From Cedecea davisae DSM 4568 (GTDB lineage Bacteria > Pseudomonadota > Gammaproteobacteria > Enterobacterales > Enterobacteriaceae), in NCBI RefSeq assembly GCF_000412335.2, contig NZ_KE161030.1, positions 704,015-768,014 on the forward strand: 64,000 nucleotides of DNA, written 5' to 3'. Of this stretch, positions 53,892 to 63,970 are shown piece by piece. The notes under the pieces are model-generated. The model was given only the letters and a program-made list of their open reading frames with translations, had not been told where the DNA came from and ran no database searches. Made by a program: the position numbers and the translations under genes. The first letter of the stretch is position 1. Every line of letters starts with the position of its first letter.

Positions 53892-54857
53892 TTAAACCAA
53901 ATGGCAGGCCACGCGGTGGGCGTCACCGACTTCACGCAGGGCAGGAGCTTCCCGGCGGCAATGCTCGGTCACTCGCGGGCAGCGGGAGGAGAAGCGGCAG
54001 CCCGGAGGCGGGCGTGACGGGTCGGGGATTTCGCCACTTATCGCTTCAACCGGCTCGCTGTCCGGGTCGAGGGTTGGCACGGCGGCCAGCAATGCCTGGG
54101 TGTACGGATGCAGCGGCTGGCTGAACAGCACGTCGCGACTGGCGGTTTCTACCAGTTGGCCGAGGTACATCACCGCCACGTCATCGCAGAGGTGTTCTAC
54201 TACGCCAAGATCATGAGAAATAAACAGGAAGGTGACGCCGCGTTCGTCACGCAGGTCTGAGAACAGGTTGATTATTTGCGCCTGAATTGACACGTCCAGC
54301 GCCGAGATAGGCTCATCCGCAATGATAAAGTCGGGGTTAAGGATCAGGGCGCGGGCGATGCCGATACGCTGGCGCTGGCCGCCGGAAAACTCATGCGGAA
54401 AGCGGTTGTAGTGCTGCGGCGGCAGCCCGCAAATTTTCATCACTTCCAGAACCTTGTCCCGCAGTTCGGCGCGGGTGCAAAGCTTGTGCTCCAGCATAGC
54501 TTCGCCAATAGCGTCGCCTACGCGGATGCGCGGGTTCAGCGAGCTATACGGGTCCTGGAAAACCAGCTGGATTTTGGGACGAAGGGCGCGGGCTTCTTTG
54601 GCGCTCAGTTCACTCAGCTCTTTGCCGCGATATTTCACGCTGCCGTCGGTTTTATCGTACAGGCCGAGCAGGGTGCGCCCGACGGTGGTTTTCCCGCTGC
54701 CGGACTCGCCAACCAGACCAAAGATGGTGCCGGGCCGGATGTTAAAGCTTACGCCGTCCACCGCACGCAGTTCGCCGGTTTGCTGGCCGAACAGGCCATC
54801 GCGTAGCTCAAAGTGCTTCTTGAGTCCTTCTACTTCAATAAGATACTGACTGTTCAA
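53892..54857 (-). CDS. Peptide/nickel-type ABC importer ATPase (DppF/OppF type)
   Basis: The 321-residue ATPase has Walker A GLVGESGSGKTTVGRTLLG, signature FSGGQRQRIGIARAL and Walker B FIIADEPISALDVS, then the oligopeptide-transporter C-terminal extension with a Cys cluster (PGCRFSSRCP, TEHCRRE). It is the last gene of a five-gene operon and overlaps the preceding ATPase gene by four bases. It converges on the exporter gene with 15 bp between stops. It powers peptide, nickel-chelate or similar solute uptake. Confidence 0.93.
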   Translation of the reverse strand: MNSQYLIEVEGLKKHFELRDGLFGQQTGELRAVDGVSFNIRPGTIFGLVGESGSGKTTVGRTLLGLYDKTDGSVKYRGKELSELSAKEARALRPKIQLVFQDPYSSLNPRIRVGDAIGEAMLEHKLCTRAELRDKVLEVMKICGLPPQHYNRFPHEFSGGQRQRIGIARALILNPDFIIADEPISALDVSIQAQIINLFSDLRDERGVTFLFISHDLGVVEHLCDDVAVMYLGQLVETASRDVLFSQPLHPYTQALLAAVPTLDPDSEPVEAISGEIPDPSRPPPGCRFSSRCPRVTEHCRREAPALREVGDAHRVACHLV

Positions 54858-55834
54858 GATGCGGACTCCGCTAATTCACTGTAAAAACAGGCGGCCTGTC
54901 TGTGCTGGCCGATAAGCGCCGGAACGCCCTGACGGCAGCGCTCGGTGGCACGCTCGCAGCGATCGGTAAACGCGCAATAAGGCGGAAGCTCTGCCAGATC
55001 GGGAACCTGGCCGGGGATCGAATAAAGCCTGCGGCGACGCTCGCCGGGGATCGGGCGGGAGGCGATCAGCCCTTTGGTATAAGGGTGCATCGGGTTGCGC
55101 AGCACTTCGGCGGTTGGCCCTTGTTCGACGATACGTCCGGCGTACATCACCACAACGTGCTCCGCCATCTGCGCGATGACGCCGAGATCGTGGGTGATCA
55201 GCATCAGCGCCATATGGTGCTGGCGCGCCCGATCGCGCAGTAGCCGCAGGATCTGCGCCTGCACCGTTACGTCCAGCGCCGTCGTTGGCTCATCGGCGAT
55301 CAGCAGCTTTGGCCTACAGCTGAGCGCCATAGCGATCATTATGCGTTGCAGCATGCCGCCGGAAAGCTGGTGCGGGTAGCTGGTCATCAGGCTTTCGGCT
55401 CGCGCCAGCCCTACGTCGGTAATCATCTGCGTGGCCTGCTGCCATGCCGCTTTCGGCGTTTCGCCCCGGTGGCGGATCAGCGGTTCGCAAAGCTGTTCAC
55501 CTATGGTTAATACCGGGTTCAGGGCGGTCATTGGCTCCTGGAAAATCATCGCCAGTTCGTTGCCGCGCAGGTCGGCCATTTGCGAAGCTTTAAGCCCCAG
55601 CAGATTTTTCCCCTGAAACAGGATCTCTCCCCCGTCGATGCGCGCCGCCTGGGGCGGGAGCAGCCCCATCAGCGACATAGCGGTGACACTTTTGCCGCAG
55701 CCGGACTCGCCCACCACGCCGACGGTTTGCCCGGCATGAACGGTAAATGAGACATCCTGTACCGCACGTACGCGGCCTTGTTCGGAGGCAAATGAAAGAG
55801 ATAGCTGGTTAAACTGGATCAGCGCTTCGCTCAT
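54854..55834 (-). CDS. Peptide/nickel-type ABC importer ATPase (DppD/OppD type)
   Basis: The 326-residue ATPase has Walker A GVVGESGCGKSVTAMSLMG, signature LSGGMLQRIMIAMAL and Walker B LLIADEPTTALDVTV. The C-terminal extension (ELPPYCAFTDRCERATERC) matches DppD/OppD proteins and in some relatives binds an Fe-S cluster. It overlaps both neighbouring genes by four bases (ATGA), showing tight coupling within the importer operon. It forms a heterodimer with the following ATPase. Confidence 0.93.
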   Translation of the reverse strand: MSEALIQFNQLSLSFASEQGRVRAVQDVSFTVHAGQTVGVVGESGCGKSVTAMSLMGLLPPQAARIDGGEILFQGKNLLGLKASQMADLRGNELAMIFQEPMTALNPVLTIGEQLCEPLIRHRGETPKAAWQQATQMITDVGLARAESLMTSYPHQLSGGMLQRIMIAMALSCRPKLLIADEPTTALDVTVQAQILRLLRDRARQHHMALMLITHDLGVIAQMAEHVVVMYAGRIVEQGPTAEVLRNPMHPYTKGLIASRPIPGERRRRLYSIPGQVPDLAELPPYCAFTDRCERATERCRQGVPALIGQHRQAACFYSELAESAS

Positions 55835-56778
55835 TTCGCACCTCGCTTCATTTTCGGATCCAGCGCGTCGCGCAGGCCGTCGCCCAGCACGTTAATCGCA
55901 ATCACGGTAATAAAAATAGCGATACCCGGCGGCATCCATAGCCATGGGCGACGCTGGAAATCGATCAGGCTGTTGGCCGTGTCCATCATGTTGCCCCAGG
56001 AAGGCGTCGGCGGGACGACCCCGAGGCCCAGATAACTTAGCGCCGACTCCATCAAAATGGCGTTAGCCACCGCCATGGTCGCCATCACCACCAGAATCGG
56101 AATGGTGTTAGGCAGCAGGTGACCAAAGAGGCGGCGGCGAGCGGAAAGCCCCAGCACTCGGGTTGCCAGCATAAAATCGCGCTCGCGCAGCGAGAGGATT
56201 TGCCCGCGCACCAGGCGAGCCAGCTTCGGCCATTCCAGCAGGCTGAGCATGATAACCACCATATAAATGCGCGAGTCAGGGGAGAAGTCGAGTTCGGAAA
56301 GCATCGCCCCGGCCACAATCAGCAGCGGCAGGCTGGGGATGGTCATGACCAGGTCGGCAAGGCGCATGATTATCTTATCGGTCCAGCCGCCAGCGTAGCC
56401 GGAGACCGCGCCCAGCAGATAGCCGAGGGTGACGGACAGCAGCATGGTCAGCAGGCCGATGATCAGCGAAATACGCCCGGCCAGCAGCAGGCGGGTGTAG
56501 ACATCCCGGCCGAGGAAGTCGGTGCCGAGCCAGTGCACGGCGCCCGGCGCTTTGTTGATCATCAGGGCATCGGTAGCATCGTCCTTCCACGGCGACCAGA
56601 TTGGCCCGAGGGCGCACCACACCGCCATCACAATCAACAGGCCGAGGCAAAACATCGCCAGACGGTTGCGCTTTAACGTCCGCCAGGCCTGGCGCCACGG
56701 CGACGGCGTAACCTGGGCCAGCGCCGGGAGTTCCGCTTTGCGCAGGCGGCGGTTGGTTGAAAACAGTGAACTTAACAT
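55831..56778 (-). CDS. Peptide/nickel-type ABC importer permease (DppC type)
   Basis: The 315-residue permease is assigned ATG 56778, which overlaps the previous stop (TAATG). A frame extends 11 codons further upstream but lacks support. It has an N-terminal cytoplasmic stretch, six hydrophobic segments, the sequence HWLGTDFLGRDVYTRLL typical of DppC/OppC and the EAA-like loop ATRVLGLSARRRLFGHLLPN that contacts the ATPases. It pairs with the upstream DppB-like permease. Confidence 0.92.
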   Translation of the reverse strand: MLSSLFSTNRRLRKAELPALAQVTPSPWRQAWRTLKRNRLAMFCLGLLIVMAVWCALGPIWSPWKDDATDALMINKAPGAVHWLGTDFLGRDVYTRLLLAGRISLIIGLLTMLLSVTLGYLLGAVSGYAGGWTDKIIMRLADLVMTIPSLPLLIVAGAMLSELDFSPDSRIYMVVIMLSLLEWPKLARLVRGQILSLRERDFMLATRVLGLSARRRLFGHLLPNTIPILVVMATMAVANAILMESALSYLGLGVVPPTPSWGNMMDTANSLIDFQRRPWLWMPPGIAIFITVIAINVLGDGLRDALDPKMKRGAK

Positions 56779-57737
56779 TACGCCCTCACGCGGATGCGCG
56801 GGTCGGCCCACGCATAAAGTATGTCGGCAATCAGGTTGCCGAGAATGGTCAGCACCGCCAGAAACAGGGTGAAGCCCATCAGCACCGGGTAGTCGCGTGC
56901 GGCCAGCGAGTCGATATGAATGTGGCCTGCGCCCGGCCAGTTAAAGACCTTCTCGGTAATGATTGCCCCGGAAAAAAGCCCCGGTAGCTCAAAGCCTAGC
57001 AGGGTGATTATCGGCAGCAGCGCATTACGCATAGCGTGCTTGAGGATAACGGTGCGCTCGCGCAGTCCTTTGGCGCGCGCGGTGCGAATAAAGTCCATTT
57101 TCACTACGTCCAGCATGCTGGCGCGGAAATAGCGCGTCAGGCTTCCGGCCTGTAGCATCACCAGCGCCAGCACCGGAAGCACCAGGTGGGCGGCGACCTG
57201 TAAGACGTAGGCCCAGCCGCTGTCGTCGCTGCCGGTATTGGTCATGCCGCCAACCGGCAGCCAGTGAAGATCCACCGCAAACCACTTGATCAGCAGCAGG
57301 CAGAGGAAAAAGGTCGGGAAGGACATAGCGGCAAACACCACCACGCTGACCAGGTGGTCAAACAGTGAGTTGGGCTTCATTGCCGAGATAATCCCGACGG
57401 TGAGGCCGATGCCCCAGTAAAATACCAGCGCGATGAAGGCCAGCAGGAAAGAGTTCCAGATGTACTGGTTCAGCAGCTGGCTCACCGGAATTTGGTATTG
57501 CAGCGAAAAGCCCAGGTCGCCTTTCAGCAGCTGACCGAGCCAGTGGAGATAGCGGCTAAACAGCGGCTGGTCGAGGCCATAAATCGCCTTCAGCTCGGCG
57601 GCGCGCGCGGCGGTAAGGGTAATATTGCCGTCAATAAAGTCGCCGGGCGTTTTGGCAAATAGCATGAAGATAAGAAACGAGGCGAGCAACAGCATCGGCA
57701 GGGTTTGCAGCAGGCGGCGCAGGATAAAATTTTTCAT
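56778..57737 (-). CDS. Peptide/nickel-type ABC importer permease (DppB type)
   Basis: The 319-residue permease has six hydrophobic segments, the N-terminal ILRRLLQTLPMLLLASFLIF and the YGLDQPLFSRYLHWLGQLLK block typical of DppB/OppB, and the EAA loop FIRTARAKGLRERTVILKHA for ATPase coupling. It follows the binding-protein gene after 52 bp that contain a strong hairpin, so it is probably expressed at a lower level than that gene. It overlaps the next permease gene by one base. Confidence 0.92.
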   Translation of the reverse strand: MKNFILRRLLQTLPMLLLASFLIFMLFAKTPGDFIDGNITLTAARAAELKAIYGLDQPLFSRYLHWLGQLLKGDLGFSLQYQIPVSQLLNQYIWNSFLLAFIALVFYWGIGLTVGIISAMKPNSLFDHLVSVVVFAAMSFPTFFLCLLLIKWFAVDLHWLPVGGMTNTGSDDSGWAYVLQVAAHLVLPVLALVMLQAGSLTRYFRASMLDVVKMDFIRTARAKGLRERTVILKHAMRNALLPIITLLGFELPGLFSGAIITEKVFNWPGAGHIHIDSLAARDYPVLMGFTLFLAVLTILGNLIADILYAWADPRIRVRA

Positions 57738-57749
57738 TACGTTCTCGCT

Positions 57750-57776
57750 GCCGCCGCCCGGATAACAGGCGGCGGC
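57750..57776 (-). other. Hairpin between binding-protein and permease genes
   Basis: A perfect 9-bp GC inverted repeat (57750-57758 with 57768-57776) lies between the solute-binding protein stop and the permease start. No T-run follows. Such elements commonly protect the 3' end of binding-protein mRNA and lower permease expression. Confidence 0.7.
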
Positions 57777-57789
57777 AAGGGTTACTACG

Positions 57790-59499
57790 TTACTTAACGA
57801 TTTTCACATCCGGCAGGCTGCCGGTCAGGCCGTTGTAAATATCAGGCTTAAAGCCGGTCACGCGGGCGCTGCTGGCGGAGAGAATTTTGCGGTTGCCGAG
57901 CAGGATCGCCGGCGGATCTTCTGCCAGCACTTTATACAGCTGGTGATAGATAACTTTGCGCTTCTCTTCGTCGAGGGTGGCGTTGCCTTCGTTGATGAGC
58001 TTGTCCACCTGCGGGTTGTTGTAGCCCGAGACTTTGGCTTCGGTGCTGTAGTAATCCCACACGCCGTCGTGCGGATCGTTAAGCGTGCTGGTGCTGAACG
58101 AAGCCAGGTCGTAGTTGCCCGCTTTGCGCTGCGCCATCAGGGCGTTGAAGTCCACCACCTGCGGCTTGAGCAGCACGCCAATCTGCTGCCAGTTTTCTTT
58201 GGCGATAGGGATCAGCGCATCGTTCAGCACTTTTTTGCTGACCAACAGCGACAGCTCAAGACGCTTGCCGTCCTTCACGCGGATGCCGTCCGGGCCTGGC
58301 TTCCAGCCTGCTTCATCCAGCAGTTTTTTGGCCTGAGCCGGATCGTATTTATACGGATTCACGCCTTCCGGGTTATAGGCCCAGGAGATAGGCGAGATAG
58401 GCTCGTTGGCAACCGTGCCGTAGCCCTGGTACACCACGTCGATAAGCTTCTGGCGATCCAGGCCGTAGATCAGCGCCTGGCGCACTTTTACGTCCTGAAG
58501 GGCCGGGCGGCGCACGTTGAATTCAACCTTGCTGTAGTCGCTGGAGCCGTAAAGGTTGATATTGGCGAAGCCGAGCAGTTTCAGCTGTTCGATATCGTCC
58601 GGGCGTGAAGTAAAGGCGTCGTAATCCGTTTCACCGGTCTGGAACAGCTGGAAGTTGGTAGACGGGTTGGTCACGCGATAAATAAAGCGCGGGGTTGGCG
58701 GCGTGCCGCGGTAGAAATGAGTATTGGCGTGGAAACGAATTTCCTGGCCTGGAATGTATTTTTCGTACACGTAAGGGCCGTTGCCCAGCGGTTGGCCGTG
58801 CAGGGTGCGCAGGTAATCGAGATTGCCGCGCTGGTAGCCTTTGCCGTAATACGCTTTCGACAGCACCGGGCCGCCAATCTTGCCGAGCGTGGTTGCGCCA
58901 GGCTGAGTTGTGGTGACCTCGAGCGTTAACGGATCGATGACCTTCAGGCCGCTTACGCTGTCGGCTTTACCGGCTTTGTATTCCGTGCCACCCGCAATAT
59001 TGGCCAGCGTAATGTCGGTATCGCCATCATATTTCGGGTCGTACAGCACGGTCAGGGTGAAGGCGACGTCTTCTGCGGTCAGCGGGGAACCGTCGCTAAA
59101 GGTCAGGTCCGGGCGCAGTTTGATGGTATAAACTTTGCCGTCCGGGCTGACCGTCCAGCTTTTTGCCAGCCCCGGAACCAGGTTGCCGTGGCTGTCCCAG
59201 TCGATCAGGCGCGAGAAAATAACGTTGGTGACGTTTTCGTCCCAGCCGTTAACAAAGAAGTAGGGGTTAAAGATGCCCTGCGGCTCGGAAATCCCGGCCA
59301 CCACGGTGTCTTTACGCAGTTTTTCGGCGTTTGGAACCTGGCTTGCGTCGGTCGCGGGCGTGATACCTTCTTTTAAGGTTTCATCGGCAAAGGCCGCGCC
59401 GGAGAAAGCCACCACGCTGCTTATCAATGCAGCCTGTAAAGCAAGGGTAAAGCGCGTGGGTTTTGTTTTTAATACGTTTAGTAACCTGGCCAAAGGCAT
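57790..59499 (-). CDS. Periplasmic solute-binding protein of the peptide/nickel-type importer
   Basis: The 569-residue protein is a family 5 extracellular solute-binding protein with a signal peptide (ending GAAFADE). It contains FVNGWDENVTNVIFSRLIDW, LVPGLAKSWTVSPDGKVYTI and LRPDLTFSDGSPLTAEDVAF of the peptide-binding clade. It is first in the operon binding protein-permease-permease-ATPase-ATPase, complete for import. The ligand could be an oligopeptide, a nickel or metal chelate or an opine-like compound and cannot be told from sequence. It is divergent from pheP. Confidence 0.92.
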   Translation of the reverse strand: MPLARLLNVLKTKPTRFTLALQAALISSVVAFSGAAFADETLKEGITPATDASQVPNAEKLRKDTVVAGISEPQGIFNPYFFVNGWDENVTNVIFSRLIDWDSHGNLVPGLAKSWTVSPDGKVYTIKLRPDLTFSDGSPLTAEDVAFTLTVLYDPKYDGDTDITLANIAGGTEYKAGKADSVSGLKVIDPLTLEVTTTQPGATTLGKIGGPVLSKAYYGKGYQRGNLDYLRTLHGQPLGNGPYVYEKYIPGQEIRFHANTHFYRGTPPTPRFIYRVTNPSTNFQLFQTGETDYDAFTSRPDDIEQLKLLGFANINLYGSSDYSKVEFNVRRPALQDVKVRQALIYGLDRQKLIDVVYQGYGTVANEPISPISWAYNPEGVNPYKYDPAQAKKLLDEAGWKPGPDGIRVKDGKRLELSLLVSKKVLNDALIPIAKENWQQIGVLLKPQVVDFNALMAQRKAGNYDLASFSTSTLNDPHDGVWDYYSTEAKVSGYNNPQVDKLINEGNATLDEEKRKVIYHQLYKVLAEDPPAILLGNRKILSASSARVTGFKPDIYNGLTGSLPDVKIVK

Positions 59500-59711
59500 T
59501 CCCTCAATATTTTTCGCTGGATAATTTACAAATCATGACGAAAGATAAAAGCCGGGATCCTGCCTGTCTAACAACGAAAAGCTATGGCTTATAGCTTTTG
59601 GTTCCTTGTCTCCTGCTTTACGCCGCGGCGCAAGTTGCGATGCCCTTTCTTGCCACTGCCAGCTTCAAGTGTTAAAAGGTGCCCCTTTGATAAAAGACAC
59701 AGGAGTAGGAC

Positions 59712-61106
59712 GTGAAAAACACGTCAATCGCGTCTGAGGCACAGAGCCAGGACGCAGGGCCGGAGGATGGCCAGCAATTAAAGCGGGGTTTACAGAACCG
59801 CCATATTCAGCTGATTGCGCTGGGCGGCGCCATCGGCACCGGGCTGTTTCTTGGCATTGGCCCGGCGATTCAAATGGCAGGCCCCGCCGTTCTTCTGGGC
59901 TACGGCGTCGCGGGGATTATTGCTTTCCTGATTATGCGCCAGCTGGGTGAGATGGTGGTTGAAGAGCCGGTATCCGGTTCATTTTCCCATTTTGCCTATA
60001 AATACTGGGGCCCGTTCGCCGGGTTCCTGTCCGGCTGGAACTACTGGGTGATGTTTGTGCTGGTGGGTATGGCGGAGCTGACCGCCGGCGGCATCTACAT
60101 GCAGTACTGGTTCCCGGACGTGCCGACCTGGACATGGGTTGCGCTGTTCTTTGTGGTGATTAACGCCGCGAACCTGGTGAACGTTCGCCTGTACGGCGAG
60201 ATGGAGTTCTGGTTTGCCTTAATTAAGGTGCTGGCGATTGTCGGCATGATTGGCTTTGGCATCTGGCTACTGGTTTCCGGCCACGGCGGCGAACGAGCCA
60301 GCATCGAGAACCTTTGGCAGCACGGTGGGTTCCTGGCTACCGGCTGGCACGGGCTGATTTTGTCGCTGGCGGTGATTATGTTCTCCTTCGGCGGTCTGGA
60401 GCTTATCGGCATTACCGCCGCAGAAGCCAGCTCGCCGCAAACCACGATTCCGAAGGCGGTTAACCAGGTGGTTTATCGCATTCTGCTGTTCTATATCGGT
60501 TCGCTGGTGGTGCTGCTGTCGCTCTACCCGTGGCTGGAAATTAAGTCCAACAGCAGCCCGTTTGTGATGATCTTCCATGAGCTGAACAGCAATGTTGTGG
60601 CCTCGGCGCTTAACTTCGTCATTCTGGTGGCTTCGCTGTCGGTTTATAACAGCGGGGTTTATTCCAACAGCCGCATGCTGTTTGGCCTGTCTATCCAGCG
60701 CAATGCGCCGCAGTTCCTGGCGAAGGTTAGCCGTGGCGGGGTGCCGGTGAATTCGCTGCTGCTGTCCGGCGGAATAACCTCTCTGGTGGTGCTGCTTAAC
60801 TATTTGCTGCCGCACGATGCCTTCAGCGTGCTGATGGCGCTGGTGGTAGCGACGCTGCTGCTGAACTGGATAATGATCTCGCTGGCGCACCTGAAGTTCC
60901 GCTGCGCGATGCGCCGTAAAGGGCGCGAGACGCGCTTTAAGGCGCTGCTGTATCCGTTCGGTAACTATCTATGCATCGCCTTTATGATGATGATCCTGGG
61001 CCTGATGTGCACCATCGACGAGATGCGCGTTTCTGCGCTGCTGCTGCCGGTGTGGATTGTGTTCCTGTTTGCTGCCTTTAAGCTGCTGCGCCGCAAGGTA
61101 GCTTAA
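59712..61106 (+). CDS. pheP: PheP, phenylalanine-specific permease
   Basis: The 464-residue APC-family permease closely matches E. coli PheP: LQNRHIQLIALGGAIGTGLF, IIAFLIMRQLGEMVVEEPVS, SGWNYWVMFVLVGMAELTAG and NQVVYRILLFYIGSLVVLLS, with the proline and glycine-rich first helix used by the amino acid transporter family. It has 12 hydrophobic segments. It imports phenylalanine with protons at the inner membrane. A ribosome binding site (AGGAG) precedes the ATG. A strong hairpin follows the stop after 13 bp. Confidence 0.93.
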   Translation: MKNTSIASEAQSQDAGPEDGQQLKRGLQNRHIQLIALGGAIGTGLFLGIGPAIQMAGPAVLLGYGVAGIIAFLIMRQLGEMVVEEPVSGSFSHFAYKYWGPFAGFLSGWNYWVMFVLVGMAELTAGGIYMQYWFPDVPTWTWVALFFVVINAANLVNVRLYGEMEFWFALIKVLAIVGMIGFGIWLLVSGHGGERASIENLWQHGGFLATGWHGLILSLAVIMFSFGGLELIGITAAEASSPQTTIPKAVNQVVYRILLFYIGSLVVLLSLYPWLEIKSNSSPFVMIFHELNSNVVASALNFVILVASLSVYNSGVYSNSRMLFGLSIQRNAPQFLAKVSRGGVPVNSLLLSGGITSLVVLLNYLLPHDAFSVLMALVVATLLLNWIMISLAHLKFRCAMRRKGRETRFKALLYPFGNYLCIAFMMMILGLMCTIDEMRVSALLLPVWIVFLFAAFKLLRRKVA

Positions 61107-61428
61107 CTGCCGCTTATTACGCCACCGGTATTTTTCTGAATACCGGTGGCGTGATTAAAATGAAATTTAAAAGCATATTTAATTTGGCTTTAGGAAATAT
61201 ATTCTTTTTGTCATAACAAAATAAACTACAGCGTATTTACAAATAACCGATTAATAAATGACAAGTTTGTCGCTATTTATGGGTTTATAAAATAGTCCTT
61301 TCCTATTTCGGTGATTGAGCAGAATATACCGCCGCACACTGCAGGCCTTGCGCCATCTAATAACAACATCGCATACCTTTTGCCACGCTGGCTGGCACTC
61401 TTTCTTTATTTTACAGCTCGGGATTTAT
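61107..61428. other. pheP 3' hairpin and aer upstream region
   Basis: A perfect 13-bp stem (61120-61132 with 61139-61151) just after pheP is probably its transcription terminator, although the T-run is weak. The remaining AT-rich 270 bp precede the chemoreceptor gene and should contain its promoter. A flagellar sigma-28 promoter was looked for and not convincingly found. Confidence 0.6.
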
Positions 61429-62964
61429 ATGAGACTCAACAACCCTGTTACGCAGCAGGAGCATCTTCTCAGGGAAGGAGAGGCTTTGATGTCGACGACC
61501 GATATTCACAGCCATATTACTTATGCCAATTCCGCATTTATTAAGGCCTGCGGATTTGGCGAACAGCAGTTAATCGGCGAAGCGCACAATATTATTCGCC
61601 ACCCGGACATGCCGCCGGAAGCCTTTGGAGATATGTGGGCTACGCTCCAGCAGGGAGACAGCTGGACGGGAATGGTAAAAAATCGCCGTCATAATGGTGA
61701 CCATTACTGGGTTCGCGCCAACGTGACCCCGGTTTACCACGACGATAAACTCACCGGCTATATTTCGGTTCGCACGGTGCCTGGCCGGGAAGAGGTGGAA
61801 GCCAGCGAAGCGCTTTATCGGGCGGTAAGGGAAAAACGCGCCGGGCACCTGCGGTTTTACAAAGGGCTGGTCCTCCGTCGCGGCTGGAAGAGCGTGCTGT
61901 CGCTGTTTCAGCATCTTTCTCTGTCTAAAAGAGTTGGTGGGGCGCTGGTGCTGGCGGGGCTGCTTGCCGCTGCGATGCCGCTGATGCATTTGAGTCATGT
62001 TGCGCAGGCGCTGTTGGCTGCGGTTTTGTTTGCCGCATTGGCCGCCTTTTTACAGCAGCAGGTCATCAGGCCGGTAAAAACTATCGTCCGGCAGATGCAG
62101 AAGGTGGTTTCGGGGCAAAAAACCGGGCTTATCCAGTTCAACCGGGTGGATGAGATAGGCCTGATGATGCGCCTGGTGAATCAGTCGGGGCTGAACCTGC
62201 GTTCGCTGGTCGATGATGTTGGCGCTCAGGTCGGCGGCATCGGGGAGATAAGCCAGAATCTGGCAACCAGCAGCCGGGCGATGAGCGAGCGAACCGACGA
62301 AACCTATGCCCATCTCCAGCAAACGGCGGCGGCCATCGAAGAAATCTCCGGCGCGGTGGAACAAACGGCGGACTCGGCGGCGCAAACGTCGCAGATGGCT
62401 GACCAGGCCAGCAAGAGCGCGCTGGAGGGCGAGCAGATGATGAAGCACACGCTGACGATGATGGAGTCGATGGCCGAGGCCAGCGAGCATATTGTCGAGA
62501 TAATCAGCGTTATCGACAGAATCGCCTTTCAAACCAATATTCTGGCGCTTAACGCGGCGGTAGAGGCGGCGCGGGCGGGCGTATCCGGGCGCGGTTTTGC
62601 GGTGGTTGCCGCCGAAGTGCGCAACCTGGCGCAGCATTCAGCCTCTGCGGCAAAAGAGATCAAAACGCTTATCGACCGCAACGCTATTAGCGTCAGTTCA
62701 GGCGTGGGCGTGGTGAAAAATGCCGAAAGGCACATCAGCGAGATGGCGGAAGAAATCGTCCGAATGGCGGGCCTGATAAGGGAAATCGGCGACGCAACCC
62801 GGGAGCAAACCAGCGCGCTCGGGCTGATTAATCGCTCGGTGGAACGCATCAGCACCATGACCCAGAACAATGCTGACATGGTGGTTCAGGCGGGGGCGGT
62901 GGTGGAAAATCTTAACCAACGCACTCGGCGTTTAACCAGTGCTATCAACGTTTACGGTAGTTAA
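61429..62964 (+). CDS. aer: Aer-type PAS-containing chemoreceptor (aerotaxis)
   Basis: The 511-residue receptor has an N-terminal PAS domain ([55 protein letters not shown]) that in Aer binds FAD. A hydrophobic membrane region (about residues 165-215), a HAMP-like linker and a methyl-accepting signalling domain follow, with the hairpin-tip sequence [21 protein letters not shown]. coli Aer is 506 residues with the same plan and steers cells by redox state and oxygen. ATG 61429 is chosen because the frame upstream has no protein-like content. Confidence 0.88.
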   Translation: MRLNNPVTQQEHLLREGEALMSTTDIHSHITYANSAFIKACGFGEQQLIGEAHNIIRHPDMPPEAFGDMWATLQQGDSWTGMVKNRRHNGDHYWVRANVTPVYHDDKLTGYISVRTVPGREEVEASEALYRAVREKRAGHLRFYKGLVLRRGWKSVLSLFQHLSLSKRVGGALVLAGLLAAAMPLMHLSHVAQALLAAVLFAALAAFLQQQVIRPVKTIVRQMQKVVSGQKTGLIQFNRVDEIGLMMRLVNQSGLNLRSLVDDVGAQVGGIGEISQNLATSSRAMSERTDETYAHLQQTAAAIEEISGAVEQTADSAAQTSQMADQASKSALEGEQMMKHTLTMMESMAEASEHIVEIISVIDRIAFQTNILALNAAVEAARAGVSGRGFAVVAAEVRNLAQHSASAAKEIKTLIDRNAISVSSGVGVVKNAERHISEMAEEIVRMAGLIREIGDATREQTSALGLINRSVERISTMTQNNADMVVQAGAVVENLNQRTRRLTSAINVYGS

Positions 62965-63067
62965 TCCTGCTATGCCGGGCCTCACAGGTGGTGATGTCCG
63001 GCATCCAATCCTTTGCCATTTACGCTATCATGCTGCCCTGAAATGAAGCGGGCAAAAGGGCAGGGTA

Positions 63068-63970
63068 ATGAGCGTTAGTCGGAAAGGGATGCTGTTTGTA
63101 TTGTTTGCGGCGGTGCTATGGGGCAGTTCTGGCGTGTGCGCCCAGTACATTATGGAACAGAGCCATATCTCCTCTGAGTCGCTGACCATGCTGCGGCTGC
63201 TGTTTTCCGGGCTGATCCTGCTAATGCTGTCGTTTATGCACGGCGACAAAATTTTTGCGGTATTTAAGCAGCGCGAAGACTTCATCTCCCTGCTTATCTT
63301 CACCCTTTGCGGTGCGCTGACTGTGCAGTTGACCTTCCTGCTGACCATCGAGCAGTCCAACGCTGCGACCGCAACGGTGCTGCAATTCCTTTCGCCGACG
63401 ATTATCGTGGCCTGGTTTGCGCTGGTGCGTAAAAAACGTTCCGGGAAGCTGGTGTTTGCCGCTATCGGCACCTCGCTGCTCGGCACTTTTATGCTGGTAA
63501 CGCACGGTAACCCGGCGTCGTTGACCATTTCCGGCAGCGCTTTGTTCTGGGGCATTGCCTCGGCATTTGCCGCCGCGTTTTATACTACTTATCCCTCGAA
63601 GCTCATCGCACGTTACGGCACGTTGCCCGTTGTGGGCTGGAGCATGCTGCTCGGCGGCGCGATGCTGCTGCCGTTTTATGCCAGCCAGATTGGCAGCTTT
63701 ACCGCTACCGGCGGCACGCTGCTGGCCTTCTTCTACCTGGTGGTGGTCGGTACGGCGATAACCTTCAGCCTTTATCTTACCGGGGCGCAAATGATCGGCG
63801 GGCCAAAGGCCAGCATTCTTAGCTGCGCCGAGCCTCTGAGCAGCGCGCTGCTGTCTGTACTGCTGCTCGGCATCAGCTTTACCCTGCCGGACTGGATGGG
63901 ATCGTTGCTGATTATTTCTTCGGTAATTCTTATCTCGTTGGATTCACGCGGAAAGCTGCATTCCAGCTAA
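63068..63970 (+). CDS. EamA/DMT-family transporter (YicL-like)
   Basis: The 300-residue inner-membrane protein has ten hydrophobic segments in two EamA repeats. Repeat 1 contains [20 protein letters not shown] and [20 protein letters not shown], and repeat 2 ends [20 protein letters not shown]. These are typical of drug/metabolite exporters such as YicL and RhaT relatives. The substrate is unknown. The ATG follows AGGGCAGGG. A hairpin without a T-run (about 62972-63004) lies between it and aer. Confidence 0.88.
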   Translation: MSVSRKGMLFVLFAAVLWGSSGVCAQYIMEQSHISSESLTMLRLLFSGLILLMLSFMHGDKIFAVFKQREDFISLLIFTLCGALTVQLTFLLTIEQSNAATATVLQFLSPTIIVAWFALVRKKRSGKLVFAAIGTSLLGTFMLVTHGNPASLTISGSALFWGIASAFAAAFYTTYPSKLIARYGTLPVVGWSMLLGGAMLLPFYASQIGSFTATGGTLLAFFYLVVVGTAITFSLYLTGAQMIGGPKASILSCAEPLSSALLSVLLLGISFTLPDWMGSLLIISSVILISLDSRGKLHSS